Notes under the pieces: generated by a model | What the model saw: the letters and a program-made list of their open reading frames with translations, nothing else | The model's database searches: none | Told to the model about the DNA's origin: nothing | Shown here: positions 1-8,630 of the stretch, piece after piece | Layout: each line of letters begins with the position of its first letter | Position numbering within the stretch: the first letter of the stretch is position 1 | Assembly: GCF_006152115.1 (NCBI RefSeq) | Contig: NZ_VDFU01000020.1 | Span: 1 to 64,000, forward strand | Direction of reading: 5' to 3' | Source of the DNA: Rubellimicrobium rubrum | GTDB lineage: Bacteria > Pseudomonadota > Alphaproteobacteria > Rhodobacterales > Rhodobacteraceae | Length of the DNA: 64,000 nt | Made by a program: the position numbers and the translations under genes

Positions 1-69
1 GCCCACCTGGGCGCCGTACAGGTCCACCGAAGACCGGCCAATGGTGATGACGTCAAGCGGCTTGGTCAT
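1..69 (-). CDS. iolC: 5-dehydro-2-deoxygluconokinase, N-terminal fragment
   Basis: Only the first 23 codons are inside the window; the gene continues beyond position 1. The visible N-terminus reads MTKPLDVITIGRSSVDLYG, the characteristic opening of IolC, a PfkB-family kinase that phosphorylates 2-deoxy-5-keto-gluconate in myo-inositol breakdown. It lies 13 bp downstream of iolG on the same strand, so both are probably cotranscribed with the sugar importer. The family call rests on this short stretch plus the neighbouring iolG; the rest of the kinase cannot be assessed. Confidence 0.8.
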   Translation of the reverse strand, partial: MTKPLDVITIGRSSVDLYGAQVG

Positions 70-82
70 GGGGTCGTCTCCT

Positions 83-1087
83 TCAACCGAGGATCTCGGA
101 AACCTTGACGGCGCGGCCTTCCTGAACCGACTTCAGCGCCGCGTCCGCGAGGGCAAGCGCCTGGAGCCCGTCCTCTCCGGTCGTTGGCGTCACGCCCTTG
201 GAGTTCACGGCCCGGATGAAGCCCGCGATCTCGTTGGCATAGGCCGCGATGTACCGGGTCATGAAGAAATTGAGAAGGGGCGGACGCGTGAAGCCCTGTT
301 CGGTCGCGACCTCGATGTTGGCCTCGCGCATGTTCTCGGCCGACACCGCGCCCTTGGACCCCAAAACCTCGATGCGCTGGTCGTAGCCGTAGGTGGCACG
401 GCGCGAGTTGGTGATGACGGCCTGACGGCCCGAGGCGGTGCGCAGGATGACGTTGACGGAGTCGAAGTCGCCCAAGGTGCCGATTTCCGGGTCGGTGAGG
501 ACGGAGGCCTGCGCGACGACGGTCTCGGGCTCCTCGCCCAGGAGCCAGCGGGCCATGTCGAAGTCGTGGATCGTCATGTCGCGGAAGATGCCGCCCGAGC
601 GCTTGATGTAGTCGGCCGGGGGCGCGCCGGGGTCGCGGGAGGAGATGGTGACCATCTCCACGTCGCCGATATGGCCTTCGTCGATGGCGGCTTTCACGGC
701 CATGAAGTCAGGGTCGAACCGGCGATTGAAGCCCACCATCAGGGTCGCGCCCGTGTCCTTGACGACCTTCAGGCAGTCCTGCACGCGCTGCACGGACAGA
801 TCGACCGGCTTTTCGCAGAACACGGCCTTGCCGGCGCGGGCGAAGCGCTCGATCAGGTCGGCATGGGTGTCGGTTGGGGTGCAGATGACCACGGCGTCGA
901 TGTCGGAGGACTGCTCGATCTGGTCGATGGTCCGGATGTCGCAACCATAGTCGCGGGCCAGCGATTCGGCGGCGGCGGGGATGGCATCCGCCACGGCCAC
1001 GAGCTCGGCATTGGCGTCGGAGCGGATGGCCCGCGCATGCACCTTGCCGATACGGCCCGCGCCCAGAAGCCCGAATTTCACTGTCAT
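83..1087 (-). CDS. iolG: Inositol 2-dehydrogenase
   Basis: A 334-residue Gfo/Idh/MocA-family oxidoreductase, the normal length for IolG, which oxidises myo-inositol to scyllo-inosose with NAD. The Rossmann motif GAGRIGKVHA is at residues 9-18, the EKP motif puts the catalytic lysine at about residue 93, and DMTIHDFD near residue 170 supplies the Asp and His spaced as in Bacillus IolG (D170, H174). It sits between the sugar ABC importer and iolC on the minus strand, so import and the first oxidation are linked. Specificity for myo- rather than scyllo-inositol cannot be read from the sequence. Confidence 0.9.
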   Translation of the reverse strand: MTVKFGLLGAGRIGKVHARAIRSDANAELVAVADAIPAAAESLARDYGCDIRTIDQIEQSSDIDAVVICTPTDTHADLIERFARAGKAVFCEKPVDLSVQRVQDCLKVVKDTGATLMVGFNRRFDPDFMAVKAAIDEGHIGDVEMVTISSRDPGAPPADYIKRSGGIFRDMTIHDFDMARWLLGEEPETVVAQASVLTDPEIGTLGDFDSVNVILRTASGRQAVITNSRRATYGYDQRIEVLGSKGAVSAENMREANIEVATEQGFTRPPLLNFFMTRYIAAYANEIAGFIRAVNSKGVTPTTGEDGLQALALADAALKSVQEGRAVKVSEILG

Positions 1088-1110
1088 GATAGATCCTTGT
1101 TAATGATCGA

Positions 1111-1128
1111 CCCCCGCTTGCGCGGGGG
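1111..1128. other. Intergenic stem-loop between ABC ATPase gene and iolG
   Basis: A perfect 7-bp GC stem (CCCCCGC / GCGGGGG) with a 4-nt loop lies in the 87-bp gap between the ATPase stop and the iolG start. No clear U-run follows on the minus strand, so it looks more like an mRNA processing or stability element than a strong terminator. Confidence 0.45.
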
Positions 1129-1174
1129 CCAACGCTTCTTGCAGGCCAGGGCCCATGACGGCCCAGGCGAGGGG

Positions 1175-1945
1175 TCACATCAGGGCGGCGGCTACGTTCT
1201 GCGTCTTTACGCCCGTGATGTAGGCCACGATGTCGTTGCCGTCGGTCTCGTCCTTGCGGAGGTTGGCGACGATATGCCCCCGGCGGAAGACCACGATCCG
1301 GTCCACGAGGTCGAAGACCTGCCGCAGGTTGTGGCTGATGAGGACGAGCGCGATCCCGCGTGCCTTGAGCGTGCGGATGATGTTCTCGACTTGCGCGGTT
1401 TCCTGGACACCAAGGGCGGCCGTGGGTTCGTCCATGATGATCATCTTGGACGCGAAGGTCGCCGAACGGGCGATGGCCACCCCCTGCCGCTGCCCGCCGG
1501 ACATGCGGCGGATGGCGTAGTCGAGCCGCGGGATGCGGACTCCGGTCGCCTTGAGCCCGTCCTCGGTCGCCTTGCGCATGCCGCGCCGGTCCAGGATCGA
1601 GAACGGCCCGAGGTTGAGCAGAATCTTCTCGCGGCCCAGGAACAGGTTCGCGGGTACGTCGAGGTCATCGGCCAGCGCGAGGTTTTGGAACACGCATTCC
1701 ATCCCGGCCTCGCGGGCGTCGAGCGGCCCCGCGAAGGTCACCTCGTTGCCGTCGAACCAGATGCGGCCAGCGGTGCGCTGCTCCACGCCCGTGATCTGGC
1801 GGACGAAGGTCGACTTGCCGGCGCCGTTGTCGCCCACGATGGCGACGTGCTCGCCTTCCTTGACCTCGAAATCCGCGTCCACGAGGGCCTGGATGCCACC
1901 GTAGTGCTTTGTGAGACCTTCGGTCTTGAGAACGGTTTTGACCAT
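1175..1945 (-). CDS. Sugar (probably inositol) ABC importer, ATP-binding protein
   Basis: A 256-residue single-domain ATPase of the sugar ABC family. It has Walker A GDNGAGKS, signature MSGGQRQG and Walker B MIIMDEPTAAL. Being single-domain, it is about half the length of RbsA/MglA, which are tandem duplications, and resembles the short ATPases paired with inositol or ribose-type binding proteins in alphaproteobacteria. The start at MVKTVLKTEG is chosen over an upstream in-frame Met because similarity begins there. It is 10 bp downstream of the permease gene. The substrate is inferred from the adjacent iolG and iolC. Confidence 0.88.
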   Translation of the reverse strand: MVKTVLKTEGLTKHYGGIQALVDADFEVKEGEHVAIVGDNGAGKSTFVRQITGVEQRTAGRIWFDGNEVTFAGPLDAREAGMECVFQNLALADDLDVPANLFLGREKILLNLGPFSILDRRGMRKATEDGLKATGVRIPRLDYAIRRMSGGQRQGVAIARSATFASKMIIMDEPTAALGVQETAQVENIIRTLKARGIALVLISHNLRQVFDLVDRIVVFRRGHIVANLRKDETDGNDIVAYITGVKTQNVAAALM

Positions 1946-1955
1946 GTTGGTTTCC

Positions 1956-3002
1956 TCAGTCCACAATGCCGCGGCGCTTCTGCCGGTAGATGTCGGCCAC
2001 GACGGCGGCCACGATGATGAAACCCTTGATCATCTCCTGATAGTAGGCATCCACGCGCAGGAAGGTGAAGCCCGAGATGATCACGCCAAAGATCAGCATG
2101 CCGATGAAGGTTCCGATGATGGAGCCCCGGCCGCCGATCAGCGACACGCCCCCGATCACCGCCATGGCGATGGCGTCGAGTTCGTACATGACGCCCATGC
2201 CCGCCTGAGCGGTCAGGGCCCGCGATCCGGCCACGAGGCCGGCGACGGCGGACAGCATGCCCGCTATGGCATAAACCGTGACGAGGTGACGTTCCACGTT
2301 GATGCCGGCCATGCGGGCGGCCGCCGCGTTCGAGCCGATCGCATAGGTATGGCGACCATAAAGCGTGTAGGTCAGCACCAGCTGGAACAGGATGGCGATG
2401 CCGGCGAAGATAATGACCGGCATCATGCCCGCGCCGATGGCCGCGAAATCGGCGGTCGGGTTCGACACCGCCTGCCCTTCGGTCCACCATTTGGCCACCC
2501 CCCGGGCCGTCACCATCATGCCGAGCGTCGCGATGAACGGCGGGATCTTGGTGTAGGCGATCACGGCGCCGTTGATGAGGCCGGCGAGCAGGCCGAGAAA
2601 CAGGCCGACGATGATCGGCATGAAAACCGGCAGGTCGACCCAGCCCTGGTTCCAGAACACCGCGTCGGTGAAGTCCTGGCCGTTCCGGGTGCCCATCTGG
2701 GCAAAGCTCATGGCGATGATCGCGGTGGCTCCGACGATGGAGCCCGAGGACAGGTCGATACCGCCCGTGATGATCACCTGGGTCACGCCCACGGCGATGA
2801 TCCCAATGACGGACACCTGCAGGATCATGATCGACAGGCGGGACCAGTTGAAGAGAAAGCTGTCGCCACGGACCATCCACCCGGCGATCTCGAAGATCAG
2901 GGCGATGGCGACGAGGCCCAGAAGTGCGTTGAGTTCCATGGGCCAGTTGCGGCGCCGCTGCGGCGCGGCGGCTCGGCCGGGATTGATTGCGAGTTCGGCC
3001 AT
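1956..3002 (-). CDS. Sugar (probably inositol) ABC importer, permease
   Basis: A 348-residue hydrophobic protein with about ten predicted membrane segments. It belongs to the RbsC/AraH-type permease family; the segment GGIDLSSGSIVGATAI is the family's conserved region. Only one permease gene is present, as in ribose-type importers that work as a homodimer. It is separated from the upstream binding-protein gene by 100 bp containing two strong stem-loops, which would let the binding protein be made in excess. Confidence 0.9.
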   Translation of the reverse strand: MAELAINPGRAAAPQRRRNWPMELNALLGLVAIALIFEIAGWMVRGDSFLFNWSRLSIMILQVSVIGIIAVGVTQVIITGGIDLSSGSIVGATAIIAMSFAQMGTRNGQDFTDAVFWNQGWVDLPVFMPIIVGLFLGLLAGLINGAVIAYTKIPPFIATLGMMVTARGVAKWWTEGQAVSNPTADFAAIGAGMMPVIIFAGIAILFQLVLTYTLYGRHTYAIGSNAAAARMAGINVERHLVTVYAIAGMLSAVAGLVAGSRALTAQAGMGVMYELDAIAMAVIGGVSLIGGRGSIIGTFIGMLIFGVIISGFTFLRVDAYYQEMIKGFIIVAAVVADIYRQKRRGIVD

Positions 3003-3037
3003 GGGGATCTGCTCCTGCCGGTTTGGGGTTGTGCGGC

Positions 3038-3095
3038 GGGGCGACCTAGGGGCCGCCCCACTTCTCCGGGCGCCCTCGGGGGCCCGGGCTTGGAG
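3038..3095. other. Two consecutive stem-loops between binding-protein and permease genes
   Basis: The first (3038-3059) pairs GGGGCG with CGCCCC. The second (3064-3095) pairs CTCC and CCGGG arms with CCCGG and GGAG. They fill the gap between the binding-protein stop and the permease start on the minus strand. Such structures commonly lower expression downstream of a periplasmic binding-protein gene; that function is inferred here. Confidence 0.5.
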
Positions 3096-3102
3096 AACGG
3101 CC

Positions 3103-4068
3103 TCAGTTCGCCGTCATGTAATCCTGCAGGTTCTCGGGCGTGACGAGCTGGAAGGGGATGTAGACCTTCTGCTCGACCGCTTCCCCGCCGGCCAGCGCGA
3201 GCGCAGCGTTGACAGCCCCCCGGCCCTGCCCCGCTGCGTCCTGGAACACCGTCACGTCGAGGTCGCCGGCCTGCATGGCCGCAAGCGCGTCCTGGGTGGC
3301 GTCGATGCCGGCGACGACGACGGAGTCCATCGCGATGCCCGCCGACTTGAGAGCTTGGATCGCGCCGATCGCCATCTCGTCGTTGTTGGCGACTACGGCG
3401 TCATACTCCACGCCCGCCGTGATCCAGTTCGCCATGAGGTCGGCGCCCTGCTGACGCTGCCAGTTACCCGTCTGCTCCTCGACGATCTTCATGAACGAAC
3501 AGTCGGGGGTGGCGGCGGTGTCATGGATCATCTGGGTCCGCACCACGGCGCCCTGGTTCGACAGCTCGCCCTGCAGGACCAGCAGGTTGGCTTGCGGCGC
3601 GCCGTTCTCCTTCAACAAGCGGCAGACCTCGGTGGCCTGCAGCGTGCCGGCTTCGGTCTCGTCGGAGGCGACGAAAGCCTGGTTGTCGGGCAGCGTGTCG
3701 ATGTTGATGGGCTGGCGGTTGACGTAGACGAGCGGAATGCCAGCGGCGGCAGCGGCGTCGGAGATGGCCTGGGTGGCCGAGGTATCCACGGCGTTGACGA
3801 CGATGGCATCCACGCCAGCTGCGATGAAGTTCTCGATCTGGTTGAGCTGCTTGCCGACGTCATCCTCGGCGTCTTCGATCTGGAGGTCCACACCGTCCAG
3901 CGTTTCGGCATGCTCGACCATGCCGTTGCGCAGCACGGTCAGGAAGTTGTCGTCGAACGCGGACATCGAGACGCCGACGGTCTTGGTGCCGCCGGCCGAG
4001 GACATGACGCCGACGAATCCCGCGGTCACGCCGACGACTCCCGCGGCCAAGAGGATCTTCTTATTCAC
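3103..4068 (-). CDS. Sugar (probably inositol) ABC importer, periplasmic binding protein
   Basis: A 321-residue periplasmic binding protein of the RbsB-like (peripla_BP_4) family. It has a hydrophobic export signal over about residues 5-25, then the opening TVGVSMSAFDDNF and the hinge-region signatures VVANNDEMAIGA and VVVAGIDATQDAL. The start codon is GTG, preceded by a GGAGGT Shine-Dalgarno six bases upstream. It is the first gene of the importer on the minus strand. The ligand is inferred to be an inositol from the adjacent iolG; ribose-type sugars are the alternative. Confidence 0.88.
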   Translation of the reverse strand: MNKKILLAAGVVGVTAGFVGVMSSAGGTKTVGVSMSAFDDNFLTVLRNGMVEHAETLDGVDLQIEDAEDDVGKQLNQIENFIAAGVDAIVVNAVDTSATQAISDAAAAAGIPLVYVNRQPINIDTLPDNQAFVASDETEAGTLQATEVCRLLKENGAPQANLLVLQGELSNQGAVVRTQMIHDTAATPDCSFMKIVEEQTGNWQRQQGADLMANWITAGVEYDAVVANNDEMAIGAIQALKSAGIAMDSVVVAGIDATQDALAAMQAGDLDVTVFQDAAGQGRGAVNAALALAGGEAVEQKVYIPFQLVTPENLQDYMTAN

Positions 4069-4123
4069 TGCTGGACCTCCAAATGCGGCGCCCGGCTACG
4101 CCGCCTGTCGTATGTGGGCCGGA

Positions 4124-4144
4124 AGGTCCCCTGGGCGGGGACCT
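4124..4144. terminator. Stem-loop after the TIM-barrel gene
   Basis: A perfect 8-bp stem (AGGTCCCC / GGGGACCT) with a 5-nt loop lies 19 bp beyond the stop of the TIM-barrel gene and upstream of the binding-protein gene on the minus strand. The U-run is poor, so it may be only a partial terminator. Confidence 0.45.
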
Positions 4145-4162
4145 CAATGCGTGCGGCCCGGC

Positions 4163-4981
4163 TCAGGCCGCTTGGGCGGAGAGCCGGGCGGCGATGATGT
4201 CCATGGAGCGGCGCAGTGCGCCGACCGGGTCGGCCGCAGCATGGACCTCGGGGGCGAAGCACTCGAAGCTGACGGGTCCCCGCCAGCCCGCAGCCTGAAG
4301 CGCCGCCAGTTGATCGAGGTTGCCGAGCCGGTCCGCGCCGTCCACCAGGACCCGATGCCGGTCGGCCATATCCTCCACGGCAAGGCCGGGCTCGACCACG
4401 CCAAAGACATGCACGACGCCCGTATGGGCGGGCCAGAGCGGACCACCCCCGGCCAGGTGGTGGTGGAAGGTGTCGTGCACCAGCCGGAAGCGCCCGGTGG
4501 CGTCCAGCGCCTCGATCGCCTCAACGGCCTCGGCCTTGTGCCGCAGCGCGCAGATCGGAAAGCCCAGCGGCTCCACCAGCCCGATCAGGTCGTGATCCTC
4601 GAGCATGGGCTTGAGTTCGAGCAGCGCGAGACGCAGGTTGGCCTGCCTTTCGCCGTTGCCCATCCCGCCATTGTCGTTGCGCGGGATGAGGGCCACGGCC
4701 TCGGCCCCGCAGGCACGCGCGGCACGCATCAACGCTTCCGCTTCGGCCCGCCGCTCAGGGCCCCAGTCGTTGAAGCGCTTGACCTCGGCCAGGGCCAGGA
4801 TGCGGAGGCCCTTCTCCTTGGCAAGGTCGCCCGCCGCTTCGGGTGCGAGGCCGTCGAACAGGGGGCCGGGAAGGTCGTTGCGGACCTCCACCCCGATGCA
4901 GCCCAGGGCCTTGGCCGTATCCAGAAGGCCCAGATAGGGCATCCGTGCCAGCGTCATGTGGTTAATAGCGAAATCAGGCAT
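4163..4981 (-). CDS. Sugar phosphate isomerase/epimerase-like TIM-barrel protein
   Basis: A 272-residue protein of the xylose-isomerase-like TIM-barrel superfamily, which includes IolE, IolI and hydroxypyruvate isomerase. Candidate metal ligands are the Glu in LVEPLGF, the HDTFHHH cluster, the His in VHVFGV and the Glu in SFECFAP. The start MPDFAINHMTL is chosen because similarity begins there; an upstream in-frame Met would add 32 unconserved residues. It lies between lacI and the importer, so it probably acts on the imported cyclitol or a derivative. I cannot tell an IolE-type dehydratase from an IolI-type isomerase. Confidence 0.75.
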   Translation of the reverse strand: MPDFAINHMTLARMPYLGLLDTAKALGCIGVEVRNDLPGPLFDGLAPEAAGDLAKEKGLRILALAEVKRFNDWGPERRAEAEALMRAARACGAEAVALIPRNDNGGMGNGERQANLRLALLELKPMLEDHDLIGLVEPLGFPICALRHKAEAVEAIEALDATGRFRLVHDTFHHHLAGGGPLWPAHTGVVHVFGVVEPGLAVEDMADRHRVLVDGADRLGNLDQLAALQAAGWRGPVSFECFAPEVHAAADPVGALRRSMDIIAARLSAQAA

Positions 4982-5141
4982 TCCGATCACGCTCCCGCGC
5001 GGCGGCACCGTTGATCGGCGCCCCTTTTCCGGCGTCGGTCCAAGGGTCCCCTGAAGCCGAATGATGCGGACCGCCAACTCGGAGCGCGGTCGAATGCGAC
5101 ATCCCTGCTATGTTGGCCCTCAGGCTCATGACATGATCCCA

Positions 5142-6173
5142 TCAAACAGACTCGGGCAGGATCAACTCCGGTCGGAGGAAGTGCTGCCCCGCCACCTCCG
5201 AGGGTCCGGCCTTTGCCGCTTCTGCCATGAGACGAACCAGATCGTCGCAGAGCTGGGGAAGCGGCGTGGCGATAACCATTGTTACGAACCCGTCAACCAA
5301 TCCACCTCGGGATTGGGGCGTGAGTTCGTTCACAACAAGGCAAACCTCGCTTGGCTTGCGAACTTCCCGCACGGCGGCGATGGTGCCCTCCATCCTGCCG
5401 CCCGCCACGTAGATCCCCCGCAACTCCGGGTGGCGGGCAAGCAGGTCGAGCGTGGCCTCATAGGTGAGCTGACGGGTCTCAAGGTTCGCCAATGTATCGA
5501 GAATCTGAAACCGGGGGGCGTATTCCCGGAACCAGCTTCGGAAACCAGCCTCGCGCAGTTCGTGCCCATGCCAGCGGTGCCCGCCGACGAAGACCGCGAC
5601 CTTGCCCGGCCCGCGCGCAGCCATCCCTATCAGCGATGCCGCGATCCGGCCGACCTTGAGGTTGTTCAGCCCAAGGTAGTTCTGCCGCACTCCCGGTGCG
5701 AAGTCGTTAAGAAGTGCGAAGGTCGGAATGCCCTCGGCCTTGAGAGTCGCCACGACGTCCGTGACATCCGGATGCGTGACGGCACTCGCCGCAATGACAT
5801 CGGCCCGTCCTCTCATTCCTTGCATCAGCGCGACGAAGTCGGCCGGCGACTGTGAAGTAGCGAACTCGATGACAGGCTTGACCCGGAGGCCCGTCGCGCG
5901 GGCCGCTGCGGCCTCCAGCTCTGCAGCGAGGTTCTGATAAAAGACCTCACGTTCCTTGTGCAGAACCACCCCCATCCGCAGCACGGGAAGGTCGGCCTGC
6001 AACCTTTGAGCGTTAAGGGGCGCTGCGTGGTAGCCGATCCGGCGCGCGGCATCGTAGACGCGACGAGCCGTTTCCTCCCGCACCTGCTCGCGGCCATTGA
6101 GAACGCGGTCAACGGTCGCCTGGCTGACTCCGGCGGCCTTGGCCACATCCTGTATTGTCGGGCGACGCGCCAT
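5142..6173 (-). CDS. LacI-family transcriptional regulator
   Basis: A 343-residue regulator with an N-terminal LacI helix-turn-helix (TIQDVAKAAGVSQATVDRVL, about residues 6-25) and a periplasmic-binding-protein-like effector domain from about residue 65. It is encoded upstream of the TIM-barrel and importer genes and divergently from the broken MocD/MocE/PanB-like genes, so it probably controls both directions in response to a cyclitol (inference). I could not pick out a convincing operator in the 154-bp divergent gap. Confidence 0.88.
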   Translation of the reverse strand: MARRPTIQDVAKAAGVSQATVDRVLNGREQVREETARRVYDAARRIGYHAAPLNAQRLQADLPVLRMGVVLHKEREVFYQNLAAELEAAAARATGLRVKPVIEFATSQSPADFVALMQGMRGRADVIAASAVTHPDVTDVVATLKAEGIPTFALLNDFAPGVRQNYLGLNNLKVGRIAASLIGMAARGPGKVAVFVGGHRWHGHELREAGFRSWFREYAPRFQILDTLANLETRQLTYEATLDLLARHPELRGIYVAGGRMEGTIAAVREVRKPSEVCLVVNELTPQSRGGLVDGFVTMVIATPLPQLCDDLVRLMAEAAKAGPSEVAGQHFLRPELILPESV

Positions 6174-6327
6174 GAACTGGGCCCCCTGATGTGTTTACCT
6201 CATCCTAGCATCGAATCTGCGAGGTCCGCTGACGAATTGTCGAGCAGGATCGTTGGAGAGCCCCGAATCGTCCGGCAAAGCAACCGCACTGGATCGGTGG
6301 GCAGCCGTGGGCAGAAGGAGGAGAGGC

Positions 6328-7422
6328 ATGGCGAAGCGGAACTACAGTCTGCTCGGACCCGATGGGCAGCGGGCAGTCGAAAGCGGATTAGCCGCTGCGG
6401 AGCGGTACCACACCGAGGTTCCGCGCAAGGCCATGAAGGAGCTGATGCAGCGCAGGGACGGCCCAGCCCTTCGGGACACGGCGATTTGGCTGGGCAGCAT
6501 GATCGCTCTGGCCGGAGTTGCCATCGCGCTTTGGGTGGACGGGCACCCCTGGCCGTCCGTGCCGTTCTGGCTGGCCTATGGCGTCCTTTAAGGGTCGGCG
6601 TCGGATTTGCGCTGGCACGAGACGCAGCACGGGACGGCCTTCAAGACCCCCTGGATGAACGAGTGGGTGTACCAGATCGCCTGCTTCATGATCGTGCGGA
6701 ACCCGCATTCCTGGCGTTCGTCCCATGCGAGTCACCACACCGACACCTACATCGTCGGGCGTGACCCCGAGATCGCGATCATGCGCCCGCCCGAGATGGC
6801 CAAGCTGGTGGCGAGTTTCTTCGGCCTCCTCGATGCCTGGAACGGCTGGGGCCGCATGCTGCTGAACGCGACCGGCCGCCTCCATCCCGAGGAGGCCACC
6901 TACATCCCCGAATCCGAGAAGCCCAAGGTCGTCCGAGTCGCCCACATCTGGGTCGTCCTATAGGCTGGGACCATCGCGCTCGCGCTGGCGACCGGTTCGA
7001 TCCTGCCGCTCCTCGTTGTGGGCCTGCCCCGCTTTTATGGCGCCTGGCATCACGTCATGACGGGGTTGCTGCAGCACGGCGGGCTGGCGGATAACGTCAT
7101 CGACCATCGGCTGAACTCGCGGTCCGTGTACATGAACCCGATCAGTCGGTTCATCTACTGGAACATGAACTACCACGTGGAGCATCACATGTTTCCCATG
7201 GTGCCTTATCACGCCCTGCCCCGGCTCCACGAGATCATCAAGCACGACATGCCCGCGCCGAACCGGTCCATCGCCGAGGCGTTCCGCGAGGTGTGGCCGG
7301 CCCTGAAGGGGCAACTTCGCTACGAGGACCATTTCATCAAGCGCGAGCTGCCGGCGACGGTCAAACCCTACCGCCAGGATTTCCACGTCAGTGCGCTCGG
7401 TGGCGCGGTCGCCGCGGAATGA
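6328..7422 (+). pseudogene. MocD-like fatty-acid-desaturase-fold oxygenase, interrupted by two in-frame stops
   Basis: One continuous frame encodes a membrane desaturase-fold protein but carries TAA at 6589-6591 and TAG at 6961-6963. Similarity continues past each stop in the same frame. The histidine boxes are visible in order: RWHETQHG after the first stop, SHASHHTDTY near 6721, and YHVEHHMFP near 7171. The start at 6328 has a strong AAGGAGGAGA ribosome site. Intact relatives pair with a MocE ferredoxin and act as oxygenases in rhizopine-type pathways. Unless the stops are read through, no full-length protein is made, and the first box also looks altered. An assembly error is a less likely alternative. 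Confidence 0.8.
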
Positions 7423-7519
7423 CGGACGGCACGGTCGCCTGCCCCGCACTGGAACACAACGCCGGCCGGGTCCCGCGCCTGGCCGAACCAAGAGACGCCC
7501 ACCAAGAAAGGGATCAGAG

Positions 7520-7825
7520 ATGCCACAGTAGATCGACGCGTACGCGACCGACGACGAGGACGTGATGCGCTGGGATCACGGCGGCAAGACCTATGCCCTG
7601 TACCAAAGCCCCGACGGCGAGTTCTTCTGCACGGACGGTCTATGCACTCACGAGAACGTCCACCTCGCGGGCGGGTTGGTGATGGATTACGTGATCGAGT
7701 GCCCCAAGCACAACGGGCAGTTCGACTATCGCACCGGGCAGGCCAAGCGTGCACCCGTCTGCGTGAACCTGCGGACCTATCCCGCCCGCGCCGAGGGCGG
7801 GCGCGTGCTCGTGCAGGTGGATTGA
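7520..7825 (+). pseudogene. MocE-family Rieske 2Fe-2S ferredoxin with TAG at codon 4
   Basis: The frame starts MPQ, hits TAG at 7529-7531, and continues as a complete Rieske ferredoxin domain with the CTHENVHL and CPKHNGQFD ligand motifs. MocE homologues have Trp where the stop lies, so TGG to TAG is the likely change. A GTG at 7562 is in frame after the stop and could still start a slightly shortened domain, so function may survive. It follows the interrupted oxygenase, for which it would be electron donor. Its stop overlaps the next start by one base, implying an operon. Confidence 0.75.
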
Positions 7826-8630
7826 TGGGGCCATCGCAGCGCTGGACAGTCGCGGACCTGTGCGCCGCGAGAGGGCGGCACAAGTTCGTCATGCTGCGCG
7901 TGGAAACGATGGACGAGGCCGAGGCGGCGGAGAAGGCAGGCGTGGAACTGCTATCTGTACCGCCATCGATGATCATGGACCGGCGTTTCAGCGAAGTGGC
8001 GCCCAAGACTTTCGCTATTCCGGGGGACAATTTCTACAAGATCGGGGACACCTCAGATTTGCTGCGATGGGCGTTCCCGCTTTACCGCGACGGCGCGGAC
8101 GCAGTCTACTGTTCGGGGTCGCTCAGGACTGTGCGGGCGCTCAGCGAGAACGACATCGCGGTCTGCGGGCATGTCGGCCTCGTGCCGTCCAAGCGGACCT
8201 AGACGGGCGGCTTCAAGGCCTTGGGCAAGACGCTCGACAGCGCCAAGCTGCTCTCGGAGCAGTGCAAGGTCCACGAGGACGCAGGGGCGTTCGCCAAGGA
8301 GATCGAAGTGGTGCCCCAGCAGATCACCGAAGCCATCGCGGAACGGACGAGCCTGTTCATGATCTCGATGTGCGGGGGAGCCAAGGGGCACGCGCAATAC
8401 CTGTTCACGGACGACGTGCTGGGGCAGACAGCAGGCAAGGTGCCGCGTCATGCCAAGGTTTGTGCCGACTTCCGCTCGGAGCAGGAACGGCTGCAAACCA
8501 TGCGGATCGAAGCCATGCGCGCCTTTGCCGATGACGTGCATGGCGGCGCTATCCGTCCGACAGCTACGTGGTGGGCGCCGAGACCGAGGTCGTAGCGAAA
8601 CTTCGCGACTGGCTCGGGTCGAACGGCTAG
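7825..8630 (+). pseudogene. PanB-like (ketopantoate hydroxymethyltransferase family) protein with a stop and a frameshift
   Basis: The frame encodes a PanB-superfamily TIM barrel: CGHVGLVPSKRT precedes an in-frame TAG (8200-8202), then TGGFKALGKTL continues without shift. Near 8546 the reading changes frame: after DDVHGG the sensible continuation YPSDSYVVGAETEV is in the next frame, as if one G had been lost, and it ends at 8630. PanB-like genes are regular neighbours of MocE in inositol-linked clusters, and this one probably does not make pantothenate. The end overlaps the convergent fumarylacetoacetase gene by 4 bp. Two lesions make full function unlikely. Confidence 0.72.

Noticed and set aside
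41-2017. A 658-codon open frame on the plus strand
   Set aside because: It lies antisense to iolG and the ABC ATPase, both with clear motifs; it is Gly/Asp/His-rich composition typical of a high-GC shadow frame.
8200-8202. Programmed recoding (pyrrolysine-type) at TAG codons
   Set aside because: The genes are not methylamine methyltransferases, one of the four stops is TAA and a frameshift is also present, so decay is simpler.
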